From positions 1,676,501 through 1,740,500 of the forward strand of contig NZ_CP038267.1 in NCBI RefSeq assembly GCF_004564375.1: a DNA stretch of 64,000 nucleotides. The letters are read 5' to 3'. The position numbers and the translations under genes were made by a program. Of this stretch, positions 51,385 to 59,710 are shown one piece after another (position 1 is the stretch's first letter; every line of letters begins with the position of its first letter). The notes under the pieces were generated by a model. That model was not told where the DNA came from and ran no database searches. It worked only from the letters and a program-made list of their open reading frames with translations. Origin of the DNA: Nocardioides euryhalodurans (GTDB taxonomy: Bacteria; Actinomycetota; Actinomycetes; Propionibacteriales; Nocardioidaceae).

Positions 51385-52386
51385 GTGACCGAGACCCGTG
51401 ACGCCCCCGTCCGCGAGGCCGTGCGGGCGTACGCCGCGGTGCAGCCGAGCCTGCGCGAGCCCACCCGGCGGTTCGTCGCGCTCGTGACCGCGCTGCTCGA
51501 CGAGGCCGGGATCAACTACCTGACCGTCGAGGGACGGACCAAGAGCGTGGCGTCCTTCGCGGCGAAGGCCGCACGCTCGGTGGAGGGACGCCCCCTCTAC
51601 ACCGACCCCTCGACCGAGATCACCGACCAGATCGGCGTCCGCGTCATCACCTACGTCCACAGCGACGTCGACGCGGTCGTCGACGTCTTCGACGACCAGC
51701 TGCGGCTGCTCGACGACCGCGACATGGGCGAGGAGACGGCCAGCCAGGGCAGGTTCGGCTACTCCAGCCGCCACCTGCTGGTCGCGGTCGGCGACCCTGC
51801 CCCGGAGTCCTACGACGACCTCGTCGACCACCGCGCGAGCATCCAGGTGCGGACCGTGCTGCAGCACGCGTGGGCGGAGTTCGAGCACGACATCCGCTAC
51901 AAAGGGACGGTGCCCGCCGAGCACGCCTCCGACCTCGACCGCCGCTTCACCCTCGCCGCCGGCCTGCTCGAGCTCGCCGACCAGGAGTTCTCGGCGATCC
52001 GCTCGGTGCTCCAGGGCAGCGCTCCCCCGGCCTCCCCCGACGCCGACCCCGCCGACCCGCGCATCAGCGGCCAGGAGCTGGCCGCCTTCCTCGCCGGCCA
52101 GTACTCCGACGCGGGCTGGTCGCACACCGACCACTACGGCTGGATCTCCGGGCTGCTGCTCGAGCTCGGCATCACCTCGCTCGACGAGCTCGAGGGCCTG
52201 CTCACCTCCGTCGACCCCGACGCGATCATCCGGCGGATGGGCTACCGCTACCCCGCGGGCGCCGTACGCCGGCTCGACGACGCGCTGCTGGCCATCTTCG
52301 GCCGCCAGTACGTCGACCTCACCGGCAACTCCCACCGGGTCCCCCAGCTCACCGCACGCCTGGAGAAGCTCGAGGCCGAGGCCTGA
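51385..52386 (+). CDS. RelA/SpoT-domain GTP pyrophosphokinase, single-domain type
   Basis: 333 residues. The synthetase domain shows the substrate-loop EGRTKSVASFAAKA, DQIGVRVITYVHSDVD, the SSRHLLVAV and the ASIQVRTVLQHAWAEFEHDIRYK catalytic end. There is no HD hydrolase, TGS or ACT domain. A helical C-terminal region (about 220-330) of unknown role replaces them. It would make (p)ppGpp. A GTG at 51385 follows CAGGGT by 6 nt; an ATG six codons upstream is an alternative. It lies after GH15 but has its own likely promoter. Confidence 0.87.
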   Translation: MTETRDAPVREAVRAYAAVQPSLREPTRRFVALVTALLDEAGINYLTVEGRTKSVASFAAKAARSVEGRPLYTDPSTEITDQIGVRVITYVHSDVDAVVDVFDDQLRLLDDRDMGEETASQGRFGYSSRHLLVAVGDPAPESYDDLVDHRASIQVRTVLQHAWAEFEHDIRYKGTVPAEHASDLDRRFTLAAGLLELADQEFSAIRSVLQGSAPPASPDADPADPRISGQELAAFLAGQYSDAGWSHTDHYGWISGLLLELGITSLDELEGLLTSVDPDAIIRRMGYRYPAGAVRRLDDALLAIFGRQYVDLTGNSHRVPQLTARLEKLEAEA

Positions 52387-52437
52387 GCCGGGTCGTCCGT
52401 TCCGGGTGAGGTCGCGGGACGTGTGCGCGGCCTAGCG

Positions 52438-52467
52438 TCGGAGCGAGGGCACCGCGCCCTCGTCCGA
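52438..52467 (+). promoter_or_regulatory. Hairpin just upstream of RBS of DUF7144-type gene
   Basis: A 12-bp stem with one bulged G: TCGGA-g-CGAGGGC paired with GCCCTCG-TCCGA, loop ACCGC. It ends about 5 bp before the GAGGGAGG ribosome site of the next gene and 51 bp after the RelA/SpoT stop. It could end the upstream transcript or shape the leader of the downstream gene. Confidence 0.5.
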
Positions 52468-52483
52468 CCTCGAGGGAGGCGCG

Positions 52484-52909
52484 ATGTCCAGCATGCCGGG
52501 GAGCGGGACTGGCAGACAGTCCACCAGGTCCATGGTCTCCACGGGCGTCGCCGGGTTCGCCGGCGTCATGCTCATCACGGTGGGGCTGATGCAGATCCTC
52601 GCGGGACTAACCGCCGTGCTCGGCGACGAGCTCTACGTGAGCGGGCGTGCCTACGCCTACGAGCTCGACCTCACCACCTGGGGCTGGACCCACATGGTGA
52701 TCGGCGTGCTCGCCGGGGCGATCGGCTTCGCGATCGTCGCCGGCTCCACGATCGGGCGGCTGCTCGGCATCTTCCTGGCCGTGCTCGGCATCCTCACCAA
52801 CTTCGCGTTCCTGCCGCAGTCGCCGACCTGGTCGCTGGTCATCATCGGCTTCAACGCGCTCGTGATCTGGGCGTTGTTCTCCCAGATCTCCGAGGACGAG
52901 GCGGTCTGA
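52484..52909 (+). CDS. Four-helix membrane protein, DUF7144-like
   Basis: 141 residues with four likely membrane helices at about 22-45, 68-88, 90-110 and 115-135 (STIGRLLGIFLAVLGILTNFAF...). The segment YVSGRAYAYELDLTTWGWTHMVIGVLAG is conserved in this actinobacterial family. A GAGGGAGG ribosome site precedes ATG 52484. No role known; the upstream hairpin suggests posttranscriptional control. Confidence 0.78.
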   Translation: MSSMPGSGTGRQSTRSMVSTGVAGFAGVMLITVGLMQILAGLTAVLGDELYVSGRAYAYELDLTTWGWTHMVIGVLAGAIGFAIVAGSTIGRLLGIFLAVLGILTNFAFLPQSPTWSLVIIGFNALVIWALFSQISEDEAV

Positions 52910-52915
52910 GCGGCC

Positions 52916-53485
52916 TCAGCGCCGCGCGTACGTCGAGAACGTCGCGCCGGACTCGAAGGTCCGGGTCCCGTTCAGCGCGAGCTCGCGCAGCGCGAACGGC
53001 CCACGGAACATCGGGATCCCCGCGCCCAGGATGATCGGGTACCGCTTCACCACCAGCCGGTCGATCTCGTCGACGAGCTGGCCGGCGAGCTCGGCACCGC
53101 CGCAGAGCCAGACCCCGAGCCCGTCCTCGCGCTTGAGCGCCCGCACGTGAGCGACCGGGTCCCCCGAGACGATCTCCACCTCCGGGTCGCCCTGCTCGAG
53201 CGTCCGGGAGAAGACGACCTGGCGCAGGTGGGGGTACGGGCTGGTCAGGCCCGCCTGCAGGGCCGGCTCGTAGGTCGCCCGGCCCATGACGACCGCGTCG
53301 AAGACCTCGTTGGGGACGTCCTCGATCCCCAGGGCGCGCCGCGCGTGCACGGGCAGCGTCTCGGGGTGGTCGGCCACGATGGCGGCGGCGACGTCCTCCT
53401 CGAAGGGGAAGAAGTCGAAGCGGCCGTCGTCGTCGGCGATGAAGCCGTCGATGCTGGTGCCGATGAAGTAGGTCAGGTCCCGCAC
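52916..53485 (-). CDS. Dihydrofolate-reductase-like (RibD C-terminal family) protein
   Basis: 189 residues of the DHFR/RibD-C fold: LTYFIGTSIDGFIADDDG at the start, DAVVMGRATYEPAL in the middle and GLGVWLCGGAELAGQLVDEIDRLVVKRYPIILGAGIPMF at the end, the pyridine-nucleotide-binding signature. Reduces an unknown substrate with NADPH. The GTG at 53485 was selected from the usual N-terminus. It is convergent with the four-helix protein and divergent from the CPBP gene. Confidence 0.85.
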   Translation of the reverse strand: MRDLTYFIGTSIDGFIADDDGRFDFFPFEEDVAAAIVADHPETLPVHARRALGIEDVPNEVFDAVVMGRATYEPALQAGLTSPYPHLRQVVFSRTLEQGDPEVEIVSGDPVAHVRALKREDGLGVWLCGGAELAGQLVDEIDRLVVKRYPIILGAGIPMFRGPFALRELALNGTRTFESGATFSTYARR

Positions 53486-53613
53486 GTCCTGCTCTCCGTC
53501 CGTCTCCGAGGGGACGGACACCGTAGCGGGTCGCCCGACCCACCCCGGCGGGGACCAACGCCCCTGCCGCCCGGTTGCTCGTGCTGATGGGCTGGCAGCA
53601 GGTGGTGATGACG

Positions 53614-54303
53614 ATGGACACGTCGGCACCCGACACGCGGGTCGAGCACGACGGGCGCCGTACGCCGCGCGCCTGGCTCGTCGTCGCGGGGGTCGAGGTC
53701 GCCCTCGGCACGGCCGCCGTCATCGCCGACCTCGCCCTCCCGACGCTGGTGCTGCTGCTCCTGGCCGGCTTGTCACTGGCCCTGCGTCGGGAGGGGCCGG
53801 CCAGTCTTGGGCTGCGACGCGCCCCGCTCTCGCTGGTCCCGAAGATGCTGGCCTTCGCGGCCGCGTGGTCCCTCTTCCAGCTCGGCGTGACGATGCCGGT
53901 CGCCAACCACGTGTCGGGGACCCGGCAGGACCTCAGCGCCTTTGCGGGCCTGGAGGGTGACCTCGGCATGCTGGTCACGCTGCTCGTGCTGAGCTGGACG
54001 CTGGCCGCCCTCGGCGAGGAGCTGGCGTACCGCGGCTTCCTGTTGACCCGGATGAGCCAGGTCCTCGGCTCGGGCCGTCTCGCCGTGGCCGTCGCCGTGG
54101 TCGCCACGTCGGTGCTGTTCGGTGTCGCCCACAGCGAGCAGGGCGCGATCGGCGTGCTGGTCGTGAGCCTGGACGGGCTGGCCTTCGCCTGGCTGCGGCT
54201 CCACCACGGCACCCTCTGGGCGCCGGTGCTCGCCCACGGCTTCAACAACACGCTGGGCTTCGTGACGTTCTTCCTGGTCGGTCCGGTCCACGCGCTCTGG
54301 TGA
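53614..54303 (+). CDS. CPBP-family intramembrane metalloprotease
   Basis: About 229 residues with several membrane helices. The catalytic signature is EELAYRG (EExxxR motif), with the second histidine in FGVAHSEQG and HxxxN in HGFNNTLG. Members process membrane proteins or peptides. Of three possible starts, ATG 53614 has the best spacing (8 nt) to an AGGTGG ribosome site; 53608 and 53587 remain possible. No substrate is adjacent. Confidence 0.86.
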   Translation: MDTSAPDTRVEHDGRRTPRAWLVVAGVEVALGTAAVIADLALPTLVLLLLAGLSLALRREGPASLGLRRAPLSLVPKMLAFAAAWSLFQLGVTMPVANHVSGTRQDLSAFAGLEGDLGMLVTLLVLSWTLAALGEELAYRGFLLTRMSQVLGSGRLAVAVAVVATSVLFGVAHSEQGAIGVLVVSLDGLAFAWLRLHHGTLWAPVLAHGFNNTLGFVTFFLVGPVHALW

Positions 54304-54376
54304 CCCTCGGGACCAAGTGCCCTGTCCGGGACGGCGCCGCGCTGGGACCGTCGTGGGAGGGAAGGGGGTGATGACG

Positions 54377-54556
54377 ATGGCCAACAGCAACGCCGGGGCC
54401 GCTGGTGGCGGCGCCATCTACGGGCTCGGGATGTTCGGCGCCTGGGTCTTCTTCTGGCAGCAGGCCGACGCGTTCTGGGAGTACCTCTACGCGATCTTCC
54501 AGGGCTTCTTCTGGCCGGCCTACATGGTGTACGAGGCCTTCGCGGCCCTGAGCTGA
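54377..54556 (+). CDS. Small conserved membrane protein
   Basis: 59 residues. A glycine-rich start is followed by two hydrophobic, aromatic-rich segments (YGLGMFGAWVFFWQQADAFW and YLYAIFQGFFWPAYMVYEAF). An AAGGGGG ribosome site is 8 nt before ATG 54377. Similar short Trp/Phe-rich proteins are common in actinobacteria but have no assigned role. It lies between a CPBP protease and a BASS transporter, all on the plus strand. Confidence 0.72.
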   Translation: MANSNAGAAGGGAIYGLGMFGAWVFFWQQADAFWEYLYAIFQGFFWPAYMVYEAFAALS

Positions 54557-54637
54557 CCCGCCGGGTCGACGCCCTGGGCGATCTCGGGTGCCGGACGTCT
54601 GCGCCCTGCCGTGGCCCTCCGTGGGCAGCATGACCCG

Positions 54638-55627
54638 GTGACCACTCGGGACGACACCAGCCAGACCGCCGAGGACCGCAGCGCCCGCGTCGCGGTGACC
54701 CTCTTCCCCCTCCTGATCCTCGCCGGCGCGGCGATCGGCTTCGCCGCCCCCGACACCTTCGCTCCCCTGGGCGAGGTCGTCACGCCGCTGCTCGGCGTCA
54801 TCATGTTCGGGATGGGGCTCACGCTGACGGTGCCCGACTTCAAGCTCGTGGTGACCCGCCCGGTCCCGGTCGTGCTCGGGGTCGTCGCGCAGTACGCCGT
54901 CATGCCGCTGCTCGGGCTGGGGGTCTCGGTCGCGCTGCAGCTGCCGCCCGACCTCGCCGCCGGCGTGATCCTGGTCGGCTGCGCCCCCGGTGGCACCGCC
55001 TCCAACGTCGTCACCTACCTCGCCAAGGGCGACACCGCCCTGTCGGTGACCATGACGTCGGTGTCGACGCTGCTCGCCCCGGTCCTGACGCCGCTGCTGA
55101 CGCTGTGGCTCGCCGGCCAGTACCTCCCCGTCGACGGTCTCGGCATGGCGGTCTCGATCCTGCAGGTCGTGCTGGTCCCGGTGGCGCTCGGCCTGCTCGT
55201 CCGGACGCTGGCCCCCTCGCTCGTCACGCGCGCCCTGCCCGTGCTGCCGTGGGTCTCGGTCGTGGCGATCACGCTGGTCGTGGTCGCGGTCGTCGCCGGC
55301 AGCGCGGACGCGATCGGCGACGCCGGCCTGCTCGTCCTCGCTGCCGTCGTCCTGCACAACACGCTGGGCTACGCCCTCGGCTTCGGCTTCGGCCGCGTCA
55401 CCGGCCAGCCCGAACGCGTCCGCCGCACGATGGCGGTCGAGGTCGGCATGCAGAACTCCGGCCTCGCCGCCGGGCTGGCCGCGCAGTACTTCAGCCCGCT
55501 CGCTGCCCTCCCCGGCGCCGTGTTCTCGGTCTGGCACAACGTGTCCGGCGCCCTGCTCGCCGCCTACCTCCGTCGTCGGCCGGTCGAGGACGACGTCGTC
55601 CGGGCGCCGGTGCCGGCGGACCGGTGA
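54638..55627 (+). CDS. Bile acid:sodium symporter (BASS) family transporter
   Basis: 329 residues with about ten membrane helices. The sodium-site motif CAPGGTASNVVTYLAKGDTALSVTMTSVS is strong, as is the inverted second half with VEVGMQNSGLAAGLAAQYF. It moves an organic anion (bile acid-like, pantoate, pyruvate or keto acid) with sodium. The GTG at 54638 follows CAGCAT by 6 nt, leaderless pattern. Its end faces the DUF1918 gene. Confidence 0.92.
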   Translation: MTTRDDTSQTAEDRSARVAVTLFPLLILAGAAIGFAAPDTFAPLGEVVTPLLGVIMFGMGLTLTVPDFKLVVTRPVPVVLGVVAQYAVMPLLGLGVSVALQLPPDLAAGVILVGCAPGGTASNVVTYLAKGDTALSVTMTSVSTLLAPVLTPLLTLWLAGQYLPVDGLGMAVSILQVVLVPVALGLLVRTLAPSLVTRALPVLPWVSVVAITLVVVAVVAGSADAIGDAGLLVLAAVVLHNTLGYALGFGFGRVTGQPERVRRTMAVEVGMQNSGLAAGLAAQYFSPLAALPGAVFSVWHNVSGALLAAYLRRRPVEDDVVRAPVPADR

Positions 55628-55636
55628 AGCCGGCGA

Positions 55637-55819
55637 TCAGCCGCTGACGACGTGCGCGTCGGCCCCGGGGAAGGTCAGCCCCTCGTGGCCGTCGCTCCAC
55701 CGCACGACGTACGGCGGGGCGCCGTCGGCCCCCTTCACCTCCAGGATCTCGCCCTCCCGACGCGGCGCGTCCACCTTGTTGCTCTCGACGACCAGGTGGT
55801 CGCCTGCTGCTGCATGCAT
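55637..55819 (-). CDS. DUF1918 protein
   Basis: 60 residues. The compact beta-barrel pattern GDHLVVESNKVDAPRREGEILEVKG then PPYVVRWSDGHEGLTFPGAD is the DUF1918 signature, a small SH3-like fold with conserved W-S-D-G-H. An AGGAGG ribosome site lies 8 nt upstream of ATG 55819, which decides the start over GTG 55828. The role is unknown; members often respond to stress. It is a single-gene unit. Confidence 0.87.
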   Translation of the reverse strand: MHAAAGDHLVVESNKVDAPRREGEILEVKGADGAPPYVVRWSDGHEGLTFPGADAHVVSG

Positions 55820-55904
55820 GTCCCCCACCTCCTCCTGACCACGATGCTCCTGTGGAGGTGGCCGGGCAATGTCTGGCGCCGACTGATCCGGTCCTGGGTG
55901 TGGC

Positions 55905-56696
55905 CTACTCCGTCGGCGCGGGCGAGGCCGGCGCGGGCGACTCCGTCGGCACCGCGGTCTCGGTGGGAGTGGGCGTCGGCGTCTCGCTCGACCCGTCGAA
56001 GGGGGTCGTGGACTCCGAAGGATCGCTGGTCGGCTCCTGGGACGGCTCGTCGGCCGGCGTCGAGCCGTCGGTCGGCTGCTGCTGGTCGGGGTCCTGCGGC
56101 TGCTGGTCGTCGCGCTGTCCGCTGTCGTCGCGCCCGCCGATGATGGTCGTGCGTCGGTCGTCGTCGCCGGTGAAGGAGGAGACGCTGCGGCCGCTGAGGA
56201 GCTCGAAGACGGTGAGCGTCGCGATCACGATCAGGAAGACGCCCGCGGCGAACACCGCGATCCGCTTCCACGGCAGGCCGGCGAGCCGCTCCCTCCACCC
56301 GGGCTTCGGCGGCTCGCTGTCGGGATCGGCCGCCTCGGCCAGCTCCTCGCGGGCGGCGTCCAGCTCCTGCTGGGCGTGCAGCAGGTCGGCCTTCGCGGTC
56401 GGGCTGTTCGTGCCGCGACGCTGCGCCCGACGCACCTCGCTCTGCGCGGCGCCGATCCGCCCTGCCGCCGACTCCTGGGCCTTCGCGACCGTACGCCGAC
56501 TCCGGTCCAGCCCCTGGGCGTAGAGGGCGGTCCCCACGCTGGCGACGATGCTCCCGACCGCCGCGCCGATGATCGTGCCGACGGCGCCGAGCGTCGAGAG
56601 CAGGACCGCGGACGAGACGGCCGCCAGCGCGGCCGCGACCGTGCGGACCCAGTCGATGTCGAGCCTGGGCTGGCGGCTGTCGGTGTCGTCGGTCAT
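55905..56696 (-). CDS. Membrane protein with coiled coil and Pro/Thr-rich outer tail
   Basis: 263 residues. One or two hydrophobic segments at about 20-45 and a glycine-rich AVGTIIGAAVGSIVASVGTALYAQG, then a helical charged coil (RRTVAKAQESAAGRIGAAQSEV, with AQQELDAAREELAEAA), another membrane helix at about 147-170 (IAVFAAGVFLIVIATLTVFELL) and an acidic, Pro/Thr/Ser-rich outer tail of 90 residues. The tail looks like a flexible wall-spanning linker. Function unknown. ATG 56696 was preferred to TTG 56705. Confidence 0.72.
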   Translation of the reverse strand: MTDDTDSRQPRLDIDWVRTVAAALAAVSSAVLLSTLGAVGTIIGAAVGSIVASVGTALYAQGLDRSRRTVAKAQESAAGRIGAAQSEVRRAQRRGTNSPTAKADLLHAQQELDAAREELAEAADPDSEPPKPGWRERLAGLPWKRIAVFAAGVFLIVIATLTVFELLSGRSVSSFTGDDDRRTTIIGGRDDSGQRDDQQPQDPDQQQPTDGSTPADEPSQEPTSDPSESTTPFDGSSETPTPTPTETAVPTESPAPASPAPTE

Positions 56697-56891
56697 CGAC
56701 TCCAAGGATGCCTTGGCCGGTCAATGGTGTCGCCATTGGCTGGTGACGCTTGCCCGAGCGCCTGTGGGCGAGGACGTTCGTGCTGCCCGCCGTCACTGAC
56801 TTCTCCCCATGCGTTGGTGTCGCGACCGGCGACCCGGGAGTCGAAGCTGGCGTTCGACGGTCCTGGCAGTGGCGCGCCCCTGCGGGGCGGC

Positions 56892-58166
56892 CTACCGTCG
56901 CCGGGCGAACCGCACGTCCCCGTTCGTCATTCGCCTCAGGTCGTACCGCTTGTCGTGGGCTCGGTGGTGGTGGAACGAGCACAGCAACAGCCCGTCCTCG
57001 ACGCTGGTCGGCCCCCGCGCCTCGGCCCACGGGATCGCGTGGTGCGCCTCGCACCAGGCTGCAGGGATGTCGCAGCCGAGCGCCCGGCACTCGCGGTCGC
57101 GGACGGCAAGGGCCCGGCGCATCGCCGGGGTGTGGAAGCGTCGCTTGCGGCACACGTCGAGCGGATGCGACGCGCCACCCAGCACCATCGGCAGGATCCC
57201 CGCGGTGCAGGCCAGACGACGCGCCTCGCCAACGCTGATCGCGTGTCCGGTGGAGAGCCGGGCAACGCCGAGGTCCTCGGCCAGCTTGTCATGGTCGATG
57301 GTGACCACCAGGGTCGCGGCGCCACCACCGTGGTCCGGTACGACCCCGGTCGGGAGTCGTTCCAGCAGGCTGCAGAACGCTTGTGCCAGCAGCTGACTCG
57401 CAGGGATCCGCTCGCCGGTGTCGGGGTCACGGCGGGCTCCCCCGGAACCCGCTCCGTCGAGGTGGTCGCGGCGCGGCGACGCGAAAGCATGGAGCTGCGT
57501 GAGCAGCAGGTCGGCGTGGAGGGTGGGCAGGTCGGCGACCACCCGGGTCAGGCCTCCGCCCAGCAGCCGGGTGGTCAGCCGCATCCGGCGCTGGGCTCGC
57601 TGCTCCTCACGGCCGAGAGCGCGACGCTCGTGCTCCTCGGCCACCTCGGGCGCCACCACGTCGAGGACCCGCCGCCCGAGCACACGGAGGTCCCGCGGAC
57701 CGAAATCGGCGGCGCTCGCGGCCAGGTGGCGCTCCGCCTCCGTACGCACTGACCGGTCCACCTCGCCGGGCAGGTCGTCGAGAGCGGCCACGATCACCTC
57801 CGCCTGCGGCCGTGACACGTCGCCGGCCAGCAACGCCGAGCCGACCACGGCGTACCGCTCGGCGAGCGCCTCGGCCAGCTGCTGCAGCCGGCGGCCCTCC
57901 AGACCGTGGAGGCGGGCTCGTACTCCCAGCCACGCCCCGGCCGACCGGGCCGCCGCTTCGTCGGCGACGTCGCCCGCCGCTGCCAGCACCGACAGCCGGA
58001 CCGCCTCGAGGCGGGCGATGCTGCGGGACAGGTCGACGAGCACCTCCTGCTTGGCCTCGGTGGTGAGGAGGAGTGGCGAGCTCCCGCCGATCTCGTCGAT
58101 GGCAGCCGTGATGCGCGAGGCACACCGCTGGAGCGGGTGCGGGAGCGGAACGGCTGCCTGACTCAT
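56892..58166 (-). CDS. HNH endonuclease-domain protein, DUF222 (13E12) family
   Basis: 424 residues. The DUF222 domain takes up the first 300 residues with ARLEAVRLSVLAAAGDVADEAAARSAGAWLGVRARL. The C-terminal HNH motif shows CRALGCDIPAAWCEAHHAIPWAEARGPTSVEDGLLLCSFHHHRAHD, with the catalytic His-His and the second HHH zinc site. Such genes are present in many copies in actinobacterial genomes, possibly a mobile or repeated family. The ATG at 58166 follows TAGCGT (58173-58178, minus) by 6 nt. Confidence 0.91.
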   Translation of the reverse strand: MSQAAVPLPHPLQRCASRITAAIDEIGGSSPLLLTTEAKQEVLVDLSRSIARLEAVRLSVLAAAGDVADEAAARSAGAWLGVRARLHGLEGRRLQQLAEALAERYAVVGSALLAGDVSRPQAEVIVAALDDLPGEVDRSVRTEAERHLAASAADFGPRDLRVLGRRVLDVVAPEVAEEHERRALGREEQRAQRRMRLTTRLLGGGLTRVVADLPTLHADLLLTQLHAFASPRRDHLDGAGSGGARRDPDTGERIPASQLLAQAFCSLLERLPTGVVPDHGGGAATLVVTIDHDKLAEDLGVARLSTGHAISVGEARRLACTAGILPMVLGGASHPLDVCRKRRFHTPAMRRALAVRDRECRALGCDIPAAWCEAHHAIPWAEARGPTSVEDGLLLCSFHHHRAHDKRYDLRRMTNGDVRFARRR

Positions 58167-58307
58167 GCCCTCACGCTAGGCCGATCGCGACGCAGTTTCG
58201 AGCACGCGTTCGAACCTGTGGAGAACGCTGCCCGGAGTCCTCCTGTCGACGGAAAGTGGCGAAAGACGTTGACCGCGCGCAGCCCGGCGCACGACGGTTC
58301 CCGGGTG

Positions 58308-58838
58308 ATGATCCGACGCGAGCTCCCCGATGACCTCGAGCCGATCCGCGCCGTCACGGCCGCCGCGTTCCGCGGCGCCGAGCACAGCGCGCCGCCGGTG
58401 GAACCCGGTGGCGACCCCGGCGAGGCGACGCTGGTGTCGTGGCTGCGGGAGGACCCAGGCTGGGTCCCCGAGCTGTCGCTGGTCGCGGTCGAGGACGGCA
58501 GCGTGGTCGGTCACGTCGTCGCCACCCGGGCTCGCGTCGATGACCGTCCGGCCCTGGGTCTCGGGCCGCTGAGCGTCCACCCACGCCGACAAGGAGCCGG
58601 CGTCGGCACGGCGCTGATGCACGCCGTCCTCGGCGCCGCGGACGCGCTCGGCGAGCCGCTCGTGGCGCTGCTCGGCGACCCCGCCTACTACCGCCGGTTC
58701 GGCTTCGTGCCCGCACAGTCGGCCGGGGTGGTCGCGCCGGACGCGTCCTGGGGCGACTACTTCCAGGTCCGGACCCTGACCAGCTACGACGGCGAGGCCG
58801 GCAGGTTCCACTACGCAGCGCCGTTCGACAGGCTCTGA
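58308..58838 (+). CDS. GNAT N-acetyltransferase, YhbS-like
   Basis: 176 residues. The acetyl-CoA motif LGPLSVHPRRQGAGVGTALM (R/Q-x-x-G-x-G/A) is at about 90-110, and the C-terminal YRRFGFVPA motif B follows with ALLGDPAYYRRFGF. Starts MIRRELPDDLEPIRAVTAAAFRG. It acetylates an amine of an unknown acceptor. ATG 58308 is used; a GTG codon just upstream is possible. It is divergent from the HNH gene. Confidence 0.85.
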   Translation: MIRRELPDDLEPIRAVTAAAFRGAEHSAPPVEPGGDPGEATLVSWLREDPGWVPELSLVAVEDGSVVGHVVATRARVDDRPALGLGPLSVHPRRQGAGVGTALMHAVLGAADALGEPLVALLGDPAYYRRFGFVPAQSAGVVAPDASWGDYFQVRTLTSYDGEAGRFHYAAPFDRL

Positions 58839-58902
58839 GCGACCTGGCCGGGTGGGAGCAGTTCCTCCGCCAGCGTTCCTGAGCCGTCCACCCGCCCGTC
58901 AC

Positions 58903-58941
58903 GTCACGGCCACGAGGCTCCCGCAGCCTCGTGGTCGTGAC
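58903..58941 (+). promoter_or_regulatory. 17-bp hairpin covering GDPD start codon
   Basis: GTCACGGCCACGAGGCT (58903-58919) pairs with AGCCTCGTGGTCGTGAC (58925-58941): 16 Watson-Crick pairs and one G-U, loop CCCGC. The 3' arm contains both candidate start codons GTG (58931 and 58937) of the next gene. It may end the upstream GNAT transcript, hide the start from ribosomes, or act as a DNA operator. It is seen directly; function is inferred. Confidence 0.65.
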
Positions 58942-59674
58942 CACCTCCCAGGTCCTCACCATCGCCCACCGTGGCGCCAGCGCCTACGCTCCCGAGAACA
59001 CCCTCTCCTCGCTCCGCACCGCCGTCGAGCTGGGCTGCGACCTCGCCGAGGTCGACGTCCAGCGCACCCGGGACGGGGTCCTCGTGCTCGCCCACGACGC
59101 CGAGCTCGGCCGCACCACCGGTCGCAACCGCAGGATCTCCGACGTCACCTACCGCGACCTGCAGCGGCTCGACGCCGGCTCCTGGTTCTCCCCGGTGTAC
59201 GCCGGCGAGCGGATCCCCACGCTCGAGCAGGCCCTCGACGTGCTCGGCGGCACCGGCACCGGCCTGCTGCTCGAGGTGAAGCACCCGGCCCGCTACCCCG
59301 GCATCACTGCCGACGTCGCCCGCGCCCTCCACGACCACGAGGGCCGGGTCGTCGTGCAGTCGTTCGACCACGACGTGATGCGCGACTTCGCCCGGCTCGG
59401 CACCGGCCGACGGGTCGGCCTGCTCGGCCACCCGCCGGTCCGCCGGCTGCGGGCGCTGTCGAGGTGGGCGGCGTACGTCAACCCCCGCCACCGCCGCGCC
59501 ACGGCGGAGTACGTCGACGCGGTCCACGACGCCGGGATGTCGTCCTTCGTCTGGACGGTCGACCGCGACCCCGACATCCGTCGCGCCCTCGACCTACGCG
59601 TCGACGGTGTCATCTCCAACCGACCCGACGCCGTGACCCGCGCGCTCGCCGACCGGCTGGTGCCGGCGCTCTGA
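58937..59674 (+). CDS. Glycerophosphodiester phosphodiesterase
   Basis: About 245 residues of the GDPD TIM-barrel. The HRG motif is in TIAHRGASAYAPENT and the ExD metal motif in LAEVDVQRTRDGVLVLAHD; catalytic His is the AHD. GHPPVRRLRALSRWAAYVNPRH and FVWTVD continue the barrel. It splits glycerophosphodiesters into glycerol 3-phosphate and alcohol. There is no signal peptide. The start must lie at GTG 58931 or 58937, inside the hairpin, because the family motif begins only 7-10 codons later. Confidence 0.9.
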   Translation: MTTSQVLTIAHRGASAYAPENTLSSLRTAVELGCDLAEVDVQRTRDGVLVLAHDAELGRTTGRNRRISDVTYRDLQRLDAGSWFSPVYAGERIPTLEQALDVLGGTGTGLLLEVKHPARYPGITADVARALHDHEGRVVVQSFDHDVMRDFARLGTGRRVGLLGHPPVRRLRALSRWAAYVNPRHRRATAEYVDAVHDAGMSSFVWTVDRDPDIRRALDLRVDGVISNRPDAVTRALADRLVPAL

Positions 59675-59684
59675 CCGAGCCGCC

Positions 59685-59705
59685 GCTGAGTCGCGGTGAC
59701 TCAGC
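59685..59705. terminator. Hairpin between convergent GDPD and trkA
   Basis: A perfect 8-bp stem GCTGAGTC/GACTCAGC with loop GCGGT, 10 bp after the GDPD stop and 5 bp before the trkA stop. It can stop both transcripts. No T-run. Confidence 0.62.
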
Positions 59706-59710
59706 ACTGC

